Assembly: GCA_016200785.1 (NCBI GenBank)
Contig: JACQED010000323.1
Coordinates: 1-13,677 of the forward strand
Source: Chloroflexota bacterium
Lineage (GTDB): Bacteria; Chloroflexota; Anaerolineae; Anaerolineales; JACQED01
Length of the DNA: 13,677 nucleotides
Reading direction: 5' to 3'
How positions within the stretch are numbered: position 1 is the stretch's first letter; every line of letters starts with the position of its first letter. This document shows, in pieces, positions 6,669-13,504 of this stretch. Under the pieces are notes generated by a model. It saw only the letters and a list, made by a program, of their open reading frames with translations. It made no database searches and was not told the origin of the DNA. The position numbers and the translations under genes were made by a program.

Positions 6669-7286
6669 TCAGTTGTGCCCTCGCCAGAGTGACAGCCCCA
6701 GCCAGATATTCCAGGCCGGATTGATCAGAAAGCCGGTGAGCACGGCCGGAATGACGATCAGCGGGCTGGCCGCGTTGAGGACGATCAATCGCCCGAGGTA
6801 AATCACGACGAGCAGGATCGAGAGGAGGTAGCCCAGGTAGCCGAGTCCCTTCGGGAACTGGTCGCCCTTCCCGATCAACCACGCGACGACGAACACGGCG
6901 AGGCCCGCCGCGCCGAAGGTGAGCAGGCCGCGCGGGTCCACCTGGCTCGGCAGGTTCGCCAGGTTCGCAGGGATGCTTTCAGGCACGTTGATCGCATTGC
7001 CCAGATCGTAGCCGCCGTGCATGAGCGAACCCAGCGCGCCGGCCAGCCCCAGAACGAGCGCCCACAGCGCAAACGCCGCGTCGGTTTCGCGCAACCGGTT
7101 GTATACGCCGATCACGACGGCGGTGGTCAACAGCCCGGCGAGCGCCAGGAACAGCGCCGCCAACAGCCCGCCCAGGTTTGGCGCGCGCCGCTGGATGACG
7201 ATGAACGCGACCGAATACAAAAACCCGACGATGCCGGCGAGTATTCCGCACACACCGGCGAACTTCTCGAACGACTTGGATTGCAT
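6669..7286 (-). CDS. Polytopic membrane protein (205 aa), function unknown
   Basis: This is a six-helix integral membrane protein, with hydrophobic segments at about 9-32, 38-61, 72-90, 118-140, 147-170 and 174-200. The pattern GVCGILAGIVGFLYSVAFIV near the start and a TM3 ending in MHGGYDLGNAINVPE recall small DUF4386-like or other uncharacterised bacterial membrane proteins, but I cannot assign a family with confidence. An excellent Shine-Dalgarno AAGGAGA (complement of 7294-7300) precedes ATG 7286 and fixes the start. It is first in the operon (this gene, 192-aa protein, DedA, SRPBCC), so the promoter should lie just upstream, in 7300-7400. Confidence 0.85.
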   Translation of the reverse strand: MQSKSFEKFAGVCGILAGIVGFLYSVAFIVIQRRAPNLGGLLAALFLALAGLLTTAVVIGVYNRLRETDAAFALWALVLGLAGALGSLMHGGYDLGNAINVPESIPANLANLPSQVDPRGLLTFGAAGLAVFVVAWLIGKGDQFPKGLGYLGYLLSILLVVIYLGRLIVLNAASPLIVIPAVLTGFLINPAWNIWLGLSLWRGHN

Positions 7287-7312
7287 CGCATCTTCTCCTT
7301 TGAAGTTGGTAT

Positions 7313-7318
7313 ACTATA
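7313..7318 (-). promoter_or_regulatory. Candidate -10 box for the four-gene operon
   Basis: On the minus strand TATAGT reads at the complement of 7313-7318, 26 bp before ATG 7286, so a short leader including the AAGGAGA site fits. No good -35 is seen at 16-18 bp. Evidence is weak. Confidence 0.25.
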
Positions 7319-7407
7319 GCCACAGTTTATCGGAACTTTGATTTCTGTGCCACCTCCAACGACTGCTCAATACTTACTCAGCGGGCGTCAGCGTGTTTGC
7401 GCGAGCG

Positions 7408-7548
7408 CAACTATGAGTCTACTGCAAAAACACCGGATTCACCGCGAAGACGCAAAGGGCGCAAAGAATTCTCGTGGTTTTCTTCGCGTTCTTCGCGGCT
7501 TCGCGGTTTAGTTCGGGCTTTTTTCAGTAGAGCCAACTATGAGACTAC
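7408..7548. repeat. Imperfect 15-bp direct repeat flanking an inverted repeat
   Basis: CAACTATGAGTCTAC (7408-7422) and CAACTATGAGACTAC (7534-7548) differ at one base. The second contains the start codon of the GH5-like gene at 7539. Similarity runs on more weakly to about 28 bases (19 of 28 identical from each ATG). The inverted repeat at 7441-7507 lies between them. This could be a long target-site-like duplication made when the element inserted, or a local duplication of the gene's 5' end. Confidence 0.6.
7441..7507. repeat. Intergenic inverted-repeat element
   Basis: The left arm at 7441-7468 (ACCGCGAAGACGCAAAGG...) and the right arm at 7480-7507 (...CTTCGCGGCTTCGCGGT) are reverse complements at 23 of 28 positions, with an 11-nt loop at 7469-7479. 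The arms share the 'CGC(A/G)AAGACGC' theme with the element at 644-705. This points to a dispersed non-coding repeat family. It lies 31 bp before the ATG of the GH5-like gene, so its hairpin would be in that gene's leader if transcription starts upstream of it. Confidence 0.8.
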
Positions 7549-8888
7549 GCCAATGCGCTCCGATTCTGCTCCTCGCGGCCTTAGCCTGCAATGGCGTCGC
7601 CGGAACGGTCGCGGCCCCGGCAGTTACTCCCGCGGCGACCTCTGCGCCCCGTTCGACCGAGGCGCCCACGCCCACCGCCACGCCCCCCGCGCCTCCGCCC
7701 ACCCCGCCTCCTCCGACAGCCACACCCGTCCCCGGCAAGTGGGCGCTGTGGGTAGGCAGTACACATTTGCGCGGCGCGAACATCTATCAACGCCGGGTCT
7801 ACCCGGAGCTGGACGGCGGCGCGCTTGGATCAGGCCCGGCAGGTCCGCCCTACACACAGGCCGATTTCAATCGGCTGGCCGCGATGGGCGCGAACTACGT
7901 CAACATTTCTCACCCCGGTCTGTTCGGCGAAACGCCACCCTACTCGCCGGACGAGAAAATCCAGAACAATCTTGACCATCTCCTCGATGAGATCGCCAAA
8001 GCCGACATGTTCGCGGTGATCAGTTTCCGCACCGGCCCGGGGCGGAGTGAATTCACTTTTCTTCGGAGCGAAGTTGGCAAGTGGTTCGGCGAAAAGTATC
8101 TCGACGATTCGGTGTGGACAGATCAAAACGCGCAGGAGGCGTGGGCCGCGATGTGGCGCTACACCGCCGAGCGTTATCGCGACAACCCGATCGTCGTCGG
8201 CTACGATTTGATGGTCGAGCCGAATGCCAACGACGTGTGGCTGAACGTCTACGAGCCTTCCGAGTTCTATCCGGCCCAGGCCGGCACGTTGTACGATTGG
8301 AATGCGCTTCACCCGCGCATCACCGCCGCCATCCGGGAAGTTGATCCCGACACGCCCATCCTGATCGGCGCGATGAGCTACAGCGACATTTCATGGTTGC
8401 CCTACGTAACGCCGACCGGCGACACCCGCACGGTCTACGCCGTGCATCAGTACGCGCCGTTTCAGTACACTCATCAGGAGCCGCCACTGCGACTCTCCTA
8501 TCCCGGCCAGGTCGATCTGGACGGCGACGGCGAGCCGGAGCAATTCGACCGGGGCTGGCTGGAGGATCATCTCTCGGCGGTTGACGCATTCACGGCGACC
8601 TACCACGTGCCTGTCGCGGCGAATGAATTCGGCGTCGAACGCTGGGAGCCTGGCGCCGCCGGCTTCATGCGCGACACGATGGATTCGTTCGAACGTCGCG
8701 GCATGAACTACGCGCTTTGGCTCTGGGCGGGTTCGTGGCGAGGGCTGGCCCGAGACGATGCCTTCGACTTCCTGCACGGCCCCAACCCCGGGCGCCACTC
8801 GGCCGTTTCATCCAGCGACTTGATCGATGCCATCGTCGAACACTGGGGACGCAACGCGCTCCGGCCATCGAACTTCAAACAGCGCTGA
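7539..8888 (+). CDS. GH5-like glycoside hydrolase lipoprotein
   Basis: This is a 449-aa exported protein. Residues 1-17 are a signal peptide with the cysteine at 17 (LLLAALAC, a loose lipobox), so a lipid anchor is likely. A Pro/Thr/Ala spacer runs to about residue 65. The rest reads as a clan-A TIM barrel: HLRGANIYQRR (strand 1), FNRLAAMGANYVNISHPG (the GH5-type 'G-x-N-x-V' strand 2), GYDLMVEPNAN, VHQYAPFQYTHQ, VAANEFGVERW and ALWLWAGSW. Glu227 (VEP) and Glu363 (NEFG) fit acid/base and nucleophile. The usual NEP asparagine before the acid/base is Val here, so activity or specificity may differ. An internal DLDGDGEPEQFDRGW insert (about residues 327-341) is aspartate-rich and could bind calcium. 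The substrate is unknown. The start follows an inverted repeat and has no clear Shine-Dalgarno site. Confidence 0.87.
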   Translation: MRLRQCAPILLLAALACNGVAGTVAAPAVTPAATSAPRSTEAPTPTATPPAPPPTPPPPTATPVPGKWALWVGSTHLRGANIYQRRVYPELDGGALGSGPAGPPYTQADFNRLAAMGANYVNISHPGLFGETPPYSPDEKIQNNLDHLLDEIAKADMFAVISFRTGPGRSEFTFLRSEVGKWFGEKYLDDSVWTDQNAQEAWAAMWRYTAERYRDNPIVVGYDLMVEPNANDVWLNVYEPSEFYPAQAGTLYDWNALHPRITAAIREVDPDTPILIGAMSYSDISWLPYVTPTGDTRTVYAVHQYAPFQYTHQEPPLRLSYPGQVDLDGDGEPEQFDRGWLEDHLSAVDAFTATYHVPVAANEFGVERWEPGAAGFMRDTMDSFERRGMNYALWLWAGSWRGLARDDAFDFLHGPNPGRHSAVSSSDLIDAIVEHWGRNALRPSNFKQR

Positions 8889-8896
8889 GATTGTGC

Positions 8897-8926
8897 GTGA
8901 CTGCGAGGGAGAGATTGCGGTATACT
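8897..8926 (+). promoter_or_regulatory. Candidate promoter for the MNT/HEPN pair
   Basis: GTGACT (8897-8902) and TATACT (8921-8926) are separated by 18 bp and lie 43 bp before the ATG at 8970, in the 81-bp gap after the GH5-like gene. A second AT-richer hexamer, TAGAAT (8947-8952), lies nearer the start but lacks a partner -35. Evidence is by eye only. Confidence 0.3.
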
Positions 8927-8969
8927 TCTGCGCGGCCAATCTGTGCTAGAATCCTCCGCAGAGTGAGCC

Positions 8970-9338
8970 ATGGCCGAAGCCACGTCCCTGAAATTCACCG
9001 AATACCTCCCTGCCATTCGCCGTCGCTGGCGGCAGGAACAGGCCGCTTGGCGCCGGCGCCGCGCCGCCGCCCTGCAAAAGGCCCGACAGGCGGCCCAAAT
9101 CCTGCGCGAGCGTTTCACGGCCCGACGGGTGATCGCCTTTGGCTCAGTTGTCCGAGATGGGCGTTTCGACGAGCGATCGGACATTGATCTGGCCGTCGAG
9201 GGCCTGCCGCGCGCCCACTACTTGAAAGCCTGGGCCGCCATTCTGCGCGAGAGCGAGTTCGAGATCGACCTGATCGATCTGGAGCATTGTCCGCCGTCGT
9301 TCCGAGAACGCATCGAGAGGGAGGGCATGCCTCTATGA
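8970..9338 (+). CDS. MNT-domain nucleotidyltransferase (antitoxin-type)
   Basis: This is a 122-aa minimal nucleotidyltransferase of the polymerase-beta superfamily. Residues 54-76 read as the active-site hairpin: G58-S59, eleven residues, then D71-I-D73. A third acidic residue is in FEIDLIDLE (Asp100 or Asp103). In characterised MntA/HepT pairs such a protein AMPylates and thereby silences the HEPN ribonuclease encoded next to it. The N-terminal 45 residues are a basic helix (RRRWRQEQAAWRRRRAAALQ) ahead of the catalytic core. Its TGA (9336-9338) overlaps the ATG of the HEPN gene (9335-9337) in an ATGA arrangement, so the two are translationally coupled. That, plus gene order, supports a toxin-antitoxin pair. 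Other MNT proteins are not antitoxins. Confidence 0.88.
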   Translation: MAEATSLKFTEYLPAIRRRWRQEQAAWRRRRAAALQKARQAAQILRERFTARRVIAFGSVVRDGRFDERSDIDLAVEGLPRAHYLKAWAAILRESEFEIDLIDLEHCPPSFRERIEREGMPL

Positions 9339-9865
9339 TCCCGCGCTATCGTCTCCTGCAGGAACGCATCCGATCGGAATGGGACGACGCGCGGCGCGCG
9401 GCGAACAAGGCAAAGCAGGCATTCGAAGCAACCCGCACGGAGGCCGATCCTTCTTTCCTCCTCGACTCTGTCGCCCTGAATTTGCACGGCTTCTACAATG
9501 GCCTCGAACGTATCTTCGAGGCGATCGGTCGAGAACTGGACGGTGGCGTGCCGTCCGGGCCGAACCGGCACCACGATTTACTGGAGCAGATGGCGTACAG
9601 CCTGCGTGAGGTGCGCCCGCCGGTCATCCGCGCCGAAACGCGCGATAGGCTCGATGAATACCTTCGCTTTCGGCATCTTATTCGCAATCTCTACACGTGG
9701 AATCTCGATCCCGAATTGCTGGAGCGGCGGGTGGCGGATCTTACGCCGACCCTGGACGCCCTCGACGCCGACTTCGAACAGTTCCGCGCATTCTTGGACG
9801 TGGCGACGCTGGCCGACGAGGATGAAGCGTCCGGCCAGGCTCAAAGCCCGCCGCACGAACAATAA
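9335..9865 (+). CDS. HEPN/HepT-like protein (toxin-type partner)
   Basis: This is a 176-aa all-alpha HEPN-fold protein. The conserved stretch DSVALNLHGFYNGLERIFEAIG (about residues 47-68) and the later segment with DLLEQMAYSLREVRPPVI match, from memory, the HepT-like family found beside MNT genes in cyanobacteria and Chloroflexota. The RNase motif of HepT is RX4HXY. Here residues 113-120 read RHLIRNLY, so Asn118 takes the histidine place while Arg113 and Tyr120 are kept. The protein may thus have weak, changed or no RNase activity. ATG 9335 was chosen because it overlaps the MNT stop. The open frame upstream (9287) lies inside the MNT gene. The last 20 residues are disordered and acidic/Pro-rich. 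Confidence 0.85.
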   Translation: MIPRYRLLQERIRSEWDDARRAANKAKQAFEATRTEADPSFLLDSVALNLHGFYNGLERIFEAIGRELDGGVPSGPNRHHDLLEQMAYSLREVRPPVIRAETRDRLDEYLRFRHLIRNLYTWNLDPELLERRVADLTPTLDALDADFEQFRAFLDVATLADEDEASGQAQSPPHEQ

Positions 9866-9920
9866 GCACCCAAACAGCTCGGCGATTCTTCTCAACCGCA
9901 CGCCCTGAGTCAACGTCACA

Positions 9921-9949
9921 TTGCACCTTTCCCCTCGGCGCGGTAGAAT
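9921..9949 (+). promoter_or_regulatory. Candidate promoter of a possibly leaderless transcript
   Basis: TTGCAC (9921-9926) and TAGAAT (9944-9949) are 17 bp apart. The -10 ends only 7 bp before ATG 9957, so transcription would start at or next to the start codon. No Shine-Dalgarno site precedes this ATG, consistent with leaderless translation. Confidence 0.4.
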
Positions 9950-9956
9950 CCGCCAG

Positions 9957-11522
9957 ATGTTTCGCCGGACACGAGGCATTTTTCTTTTCGTATTCTGGAT
10001 TCTGTTTGTCTCCGCACTTGCGTGTTCGCGCAGGCCTGTGGCCGATGACGGCCCGCGAGCCGTGGCCGTCGGGGGTGACGGCACGGGCGGCGCATCTTCG
10101 CCGAGGGTCACGCCGAACGCCGGATCGCTCTCCATCGCCCCCTTTCCCACCGTGCCGGTACGCGGCACGCCGACGCCCGATCCCACGCGCGTCTTCGCAT
10201 TGAATCCCGGCACCGACTACCGCGTTCAACCCGGCGATACACTCTCTGCCATCGCGCTGCGCGCGGGCGTGACCGTCGCCGACTTGATCGCGGCCAACAG
10301 CGGTCTGAGCGCGTCGGCCACGCTCGAGACGGGACAAGTGTTGCACCTGCCGCCGCCTGCGGCCCACGGCCCCGCTTTCAAGATCATCCCCAACAGCGAA
10401 CTTATCTACAGCCCGACGACGATCGGCTTTGACACGATTGCCTTCGCGCAAGCGCAGAACGGCTATCTCGCCCGCTACAGCGAAGAGGTGGACGGCGAAG
10501 TTCGGTCGGGCGCTGAAATACTCGAACTCGTGGCGACGCGCTACTCCGTCAACCCGCGCCTTCTTCTCGCGCTGCTCGAGCACATGAGCGGATGGGTCAC
10601 GCAGGCCGACCCCAACCCAGGGACGCTCACCTTTCCGATGGGCCACGCCGGCGAGTCTTGGAAGTCGGGGCTGTTTCATCAACTCAATTGGGCGGCGAAT
10701 CAAGTGAACGCCGGGTATTATCTCTGGCGGGCTAACGCGCTTTTGACGCTCACGCTCGCCGACGGAGAGATCGTCGCCATCGATCCGGCGTTGAACGCAG
10801 GCACCGTCGGCGTGCAGTATTTTTTCGCGCAACACTCCGGTAGCGCCGTTTGGCGCGCGCAGGTCGGGCCGGGCGCTGATGGATTCGCCGCCACCTATCG
10901 TTGGATGTTCGGCGAGCCGTTCTCGTACACCTTCGATCCGATCCTGCCCGCCGGCCTCACTCAGCCCAATATGACCTGGCCGTTGAAGACCGACGAGGGC
11001 TGGTACTTCACCGGCGGGCCGCACGGCGGATGGGATACGGGGAGCGGTTGGGCCGCGCTCGATTTCGGGCCACCCGACGGGCAGGAGGGATGCGGCACGT
11101 CGCCGGCGTGGGTGCGCGCCGCGTCGGCCGGGCTGATCGTCCGCAGCGCCGACGGCGCTGTTGTTCAAGACTTGAGCGGGGACGGCTTCGAGCAGACCGG
11201 CTGGGCGATCTTCTACATGCACGTCGCCACGCAGGATCGCGCCGTCCTGGGCATGTTTGCCAAAGCGGGCGACCCGCTCGGTCATCCGTCGTGCGAAGGC
11301 GGCTTCGCCAACTCGCGCCACTTGCACTTCGCCCGCAAGTACAACGGCGAATGGATTCCCGCCGACGGCGCATTGCCGATCGTGATCGACGGCTGGGTGT
11401 CAACCGGCCTCGGCAAGGAGTACGACGGCTTTCTGGTCAAAGGCGACAAAAAACTGGAGGCGTGCGATTGTCGAAGCGAAGCAAATTTGATCGTCGTGCC
11501 GCAGCAATCGGGCTTGCGCTGA
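9957..11522 (+). CDS. LysM and M23 metallopeptidase-domain lipoprotein
   Basis: This is a 521-aa predicted lipoprotein acting on or at the cell wall. The signal peptide ends in SALAC with Cys23 as lipid site. A Pro/Thr spacer follows, then one LysM domain (residues 87-132, DYRVQPGDTLSAIALRAGVT...LHLP) for glycan binding. Residues about 145-300 form a domain with NPRLLLALLEHMSGWV (Glu208) that recalls lysozyme/transglycosylase helices, which is an inference. The C-terminal M23 (LytM-like) domain carries candidate zinc or catalytic residues H356, D369 (AALDFGPP), H422 (FYMHV) and the H455-L-H457 motif. The long insertion between H356 and D369 differs from the usual HxxxD. Cysteines in GCGTS, PSCEGG and CDC may pair. 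Substrate cleavage is unproven. ATG 9957 is used because the upstream open frame lacks a signal. The next gene is a paralog. Confidence 0.9.
   Translation: MFRRTRGIFLFVFWILFVSALACSRRPVADDGPRAVAVGGDGTGGASSPRVTPNAGSLSIAPFPTVPVRGTPTPDPTRVFALNPGTDYRVQPGDTLSAIALRAGVTVADLIAANSGLSASATLETGQVLHLPPPAAHGPAFKIIPNSELIYSPTTIGFDTIAFAQAQNGYLARYSEEVDGEVRSGAEILELVATRYSVNPRLLLALLEHMSGWVTQADPNPGTLTFPMGHAGESWKSGLFHQLNWAANQVNAGYYLWRANALLTLTLADGEIVAIDPALNAGTVGVQYFFAQHSGSAVWRAQVGPGADGFAATYRWMFGEPFSYTFDPILPAGLTQPNMTWPLKTDEGWYFTGGPHGGWDTGSGWAALDFGPPDGQEGCGTSPAWVRAASAGLIVRSADGAVVQDLSGDGFEQTGWAIFYMHVATQDRAVLGMFAKAGDPLGHPSCEGGFANSRHLHFARKYNGEWIPADGALPIVIDGWVSTGLGKEYDGFLVKGDKKLEACDCRSEANLIVVPQQSGLR
11456..11460 (+). promoter_or_regulatory. 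Shine-Dalgarno GGAGG inside the first M23 gene
   Basis: GGAGG ends 7 nt before TTG 11468 and so picks that codon over GTG 11462, which would be only 1 nt away. It lies within the coding region of the preceding paralog. Confidence 0.7.
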
Positions 11523-12868
11523 TCGCCGCGCTGGCCTGCGCGCGCGAGAACGTGCGCGATCTCGGAGGCCGCGTGCCGACGCCGTCGGCTCGGCCGCAGG
11601 GAGTGAGCACCGCGATCCCGCAAGCGACGCCCGACGCCGTTCCGACTCCCACGCCGCCGGGCACGCTCGATTCGACCCCTGAGATCGGGCCGACGGCCAC
11701 GCCGATTGACATCCCCGGGCCTGCGACGCGCCTCGTTCCCGACACCGAACTCGTCTACGGCCCCTCGGCGGCGACGTTCGATCTGCTCGGCTACATCGAA
11801 TCTCAGGACGGCTATCTCAAGAATTACTCCGAGGATGTATTCGAGCAGAGGATGAGCGGCGGCGAGATCGTGCGTCTGGTCGCGCTCAACTACTCGATCA
11901 ATCCGCGGCTTCTGCTGGCTCTGCTCGAAAACCAGAGCGGCTTCGTGACCAATCCCAATCCCGGTGAGAAGGCGCGAACGTACCCTTTGGCGCGCGAAGA
12001 AGCCGGCCGCGAGGGGCTGTACCATCAACTGGCCTGGGCCGCCGATACGCTCAATCGGGGCTACTACGGCTGGCGCGAGAATACGCTGACGACGATCTCC
12101 TTCTCGCCGAAACAGCGCGTCGTGATTGACAAGGGCTTGAACGCCGGCACGGTAGCGCTTCAATATTTCTTTGCGAGCTACTATTCGGAGGAGACTGCGT
12201 GGCTCGCGCAACTCGGCCCGCAGGGACTCACCGGGACGTATCGGCGCATGTTCGGCGATCCGTTCGCCTTCACAGCGCCCGACCCGCTGGCGCCGCCCGA
12301 TCTGATTCAACTTCCGTTGTCGTGGCCCTGGGATCCCACTGAAACGTGGTACTTCATCGGCGGGCCGCACGGGGCATACGAGTCCGGGAGCGCGTGGGCT
12401 GCGCTCGACTTCGCGCCGCCCGGCCAAGCAGCCGGCTGCGCCCGCAACGACGCGTGGCTGAGAGCCGCCGCCCCGGGCGTCGTGGTCCGCAGCGATCACG
12501 GCGTTCTCGCGCTCGATCTCGGCGAGGGAGGCAACATTGATGGGCTGGAACAGACGGGCTGGGTGTTGTTCTACTTACACGTCGAGTCGCGCGATCGCGC
12601 GCCGGTGGGCAAAGTCGTCAACACCGGCGACCCGGTCGGCCATCCGGGCTGTGAGGGCGGATCGGCGCGAGGCGTTCACCTGCACTTCGCCCGCAAGTAC
12701 AACGGCGAGTGGATTCCGGCCGTCGGCCCGCCGCCCTTCGACCTCTCGGGCTGGACGCCGACGAGTCGCGGCGTGGAATACTCCGGCGATCTCGTCGGCG
12801 GCGACTACACCCTGAGCGCGTGCGAGTGCCGCAGTTCGGTGAATGCCATTAAAGTCGGAGGGAGGTAG
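11468..12868 (+). CDS. M23 metallopeptidase-domain lipoprotein, tandem paralog without LysM
   Basis: The start is TTG 11468, set by GGAGG 7 nt before it. It yields 466 aa with a signal peptide MSKRSKFDRRAAAIGLALIA and lipobox cysteine 24 (ALAC). The gene begins 55 bp inside the upstream paralog. A Pro/Thr spacer (to about residue 90) replaces the LysM domain. The middle domain (SINPRLLLALLENQSGFV, Glu154) and the M23 domain match the upstream protein closely: GGPHGAYESGSAWAALDF with H301 and D314, FYLHVE with H371, and H404-L-H406 in RGVHLHFARKYNGEWIP. Cysteines recur at the same places (AGCARN, PGCEGG, CEC). This is a tandem duplicate whose LysM was lost, or was gained by the other copy. It probably acts at the cell wall, but enzyme activity is unproven. 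It ends with TAG, 3 bp from the convergent gene. Confidence 0.9.
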   Translation: MSKRSKFDRRAAAIGLALIAALACARENVRDLGGRVPTPSARPQGVSTAIPQATPDAVPTPTPPGTLDSTPEIGPTATPIDIPGPATRLVPDTELVYGPSAATFDLLGYIESQDGYLKNYSEDVFEQRMSGGEIVRLVALNYSINPRLLLALLENQSGFVTNPNPGEKARTYPLAREEAGREGLYHQLAWAADTLNRGYYGWRENTLTTISFSPKQRVVIDKGLNAGTVALQYFFASYYSEETAWLAQLGPQGLTGTYRRMFGDPFAFTAPDPLAPPDLIQLPLSWPWDPTETWYFIGGPHGAYESGSAWAALDFAPPGQAAGCARNDAWLRAAAPGVVVRSDHGVLALDLGEGGNIDGLEQTGWVLFYLHVESRDRAPVGKVVNTGDPVGHPGCEGGSARGVHLHFARKYNGEWIPAVGPPPFDLSGWTPTSRGVEYSGDLVGGDYTLSACECRSSVNAIKVGGR

Positions 12869-12871
12869 ATT

Positions 12872-13489
12872 TCACCCCGCCCGTTCGACCATCTCGGCCA
12901 CGTCGCTCAGCAGGTCGAAGAGAAACTGCATGTAGTCCGCGTTGGTTTCCACCCCCTGCTGCTCGAAGTGCAGTTCACGGCCGTCAACTTCGATGTTCAC
13001 CGCGCGGGCCTGAAGGAGTTTCTGGCGCAGGTTGATTGACGTGAACAAACGCGCCGCGAAAGTTTCCGGCCTGCTCTTGATAATGAAGCGCCGGTCGACG
13101 TCCTCATCGCCGATCTGCACGTCCTCCATCCCGAAGAACTTGCCGATCTTGCTGAACACGCTTTCCTGATACAAGGCGAGGTAAACATTGGCCTGATTGT
13201 TGACGAACACGACGATTCGTGTGTAGGTTGTCCGGCTCTTGCCGCTACCCCGTGAGAATGTGTCGAGTGTGATGGTATGGCCGCGAAAATTGCCGGTGAC
13301 GCGCGGGCCGGTGAGGAAATTGCCCGGCTCCAGCGTCAGCCCGGTGCGTCCGGCGAGTTCGCCCCACGCGCGTTCGCGGGCCTGGCGCTGGTAGTAGGCG
13401 ATGCCGAATGCCAGCGCCACGAACGCGGCCATGAGGATGACGTCGCCAACAATCACCAGCGGAATGATCCAGAATGTTGAATCCGACAT
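12872..13489 (-). CDS. Hypothetical membrane-anchored protein (205 aa)
   Basis: No named family is recognised. Residues about 7-32 are a single hydrophobic segment (IIPLVIVGDVILMAAFVALAFGIAYY) followed by a basic, charged stretch QRQARERAWGE, so the bulk should be cytosolic. The soluble part has GLTLEPGNFLTGPRVTGNFRGHTITLDTFSRG, a beta-rich pattern with a GSGKSRTTYTRIVVFV strand that is not a P-loop. Next comes GMEDVQIGDEDVDRRFIIKS, and the protein ends in a helical ETNADYMQFLFDLLSDVAEMVERAG. Such membrane-plus-PH-like proteins are widespread in Chloroflexota with no known role. AAGGGAG lies 5 nt before ATG 13489, a good Shine-Dalgarno site. The upstream alcohol dehydrogenase ends 15 bp away on the same strand, so the two are likely co-transcribed. 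Confidence 0.82.
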   Translation of the reverse strand: MSDSTFWIIPLVIVGDVILMAAFVALAFGIAYYQRQARERAWGELAGRTGLTLEPGNFLTGPRVTGNFRGHTITLDTFSRGSGKSRTTYTRIVVFVNNQANVYLALYQESVFSKIGKFFGMEDVQIGDEDVDRRFIIKSRPETFAARLFTSINLRQKLLQARAVNIEVDGRELHFEQQGVETNADYMQFLFDLLSDVAEMVERAG

Positions 13490-13504
13490 GGTATCTCCCT
13501 TTCT

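Noticed and set aside
9741..11327. 528-codon open frame on the minus strand
   Set aside because: It is opposite the LysM/M23 gene, rich in Arg/Ala/Gly with low-complexity runs and no domain. It is a shadow.
10901..11467. Long N-terminal extension of the second M23 gene
   Set aside because: This part of the frame reads through the first paralog out of frame and is Arg-rich. The GGAGG/TTG start at 11468 with a signal peptide fits much better.
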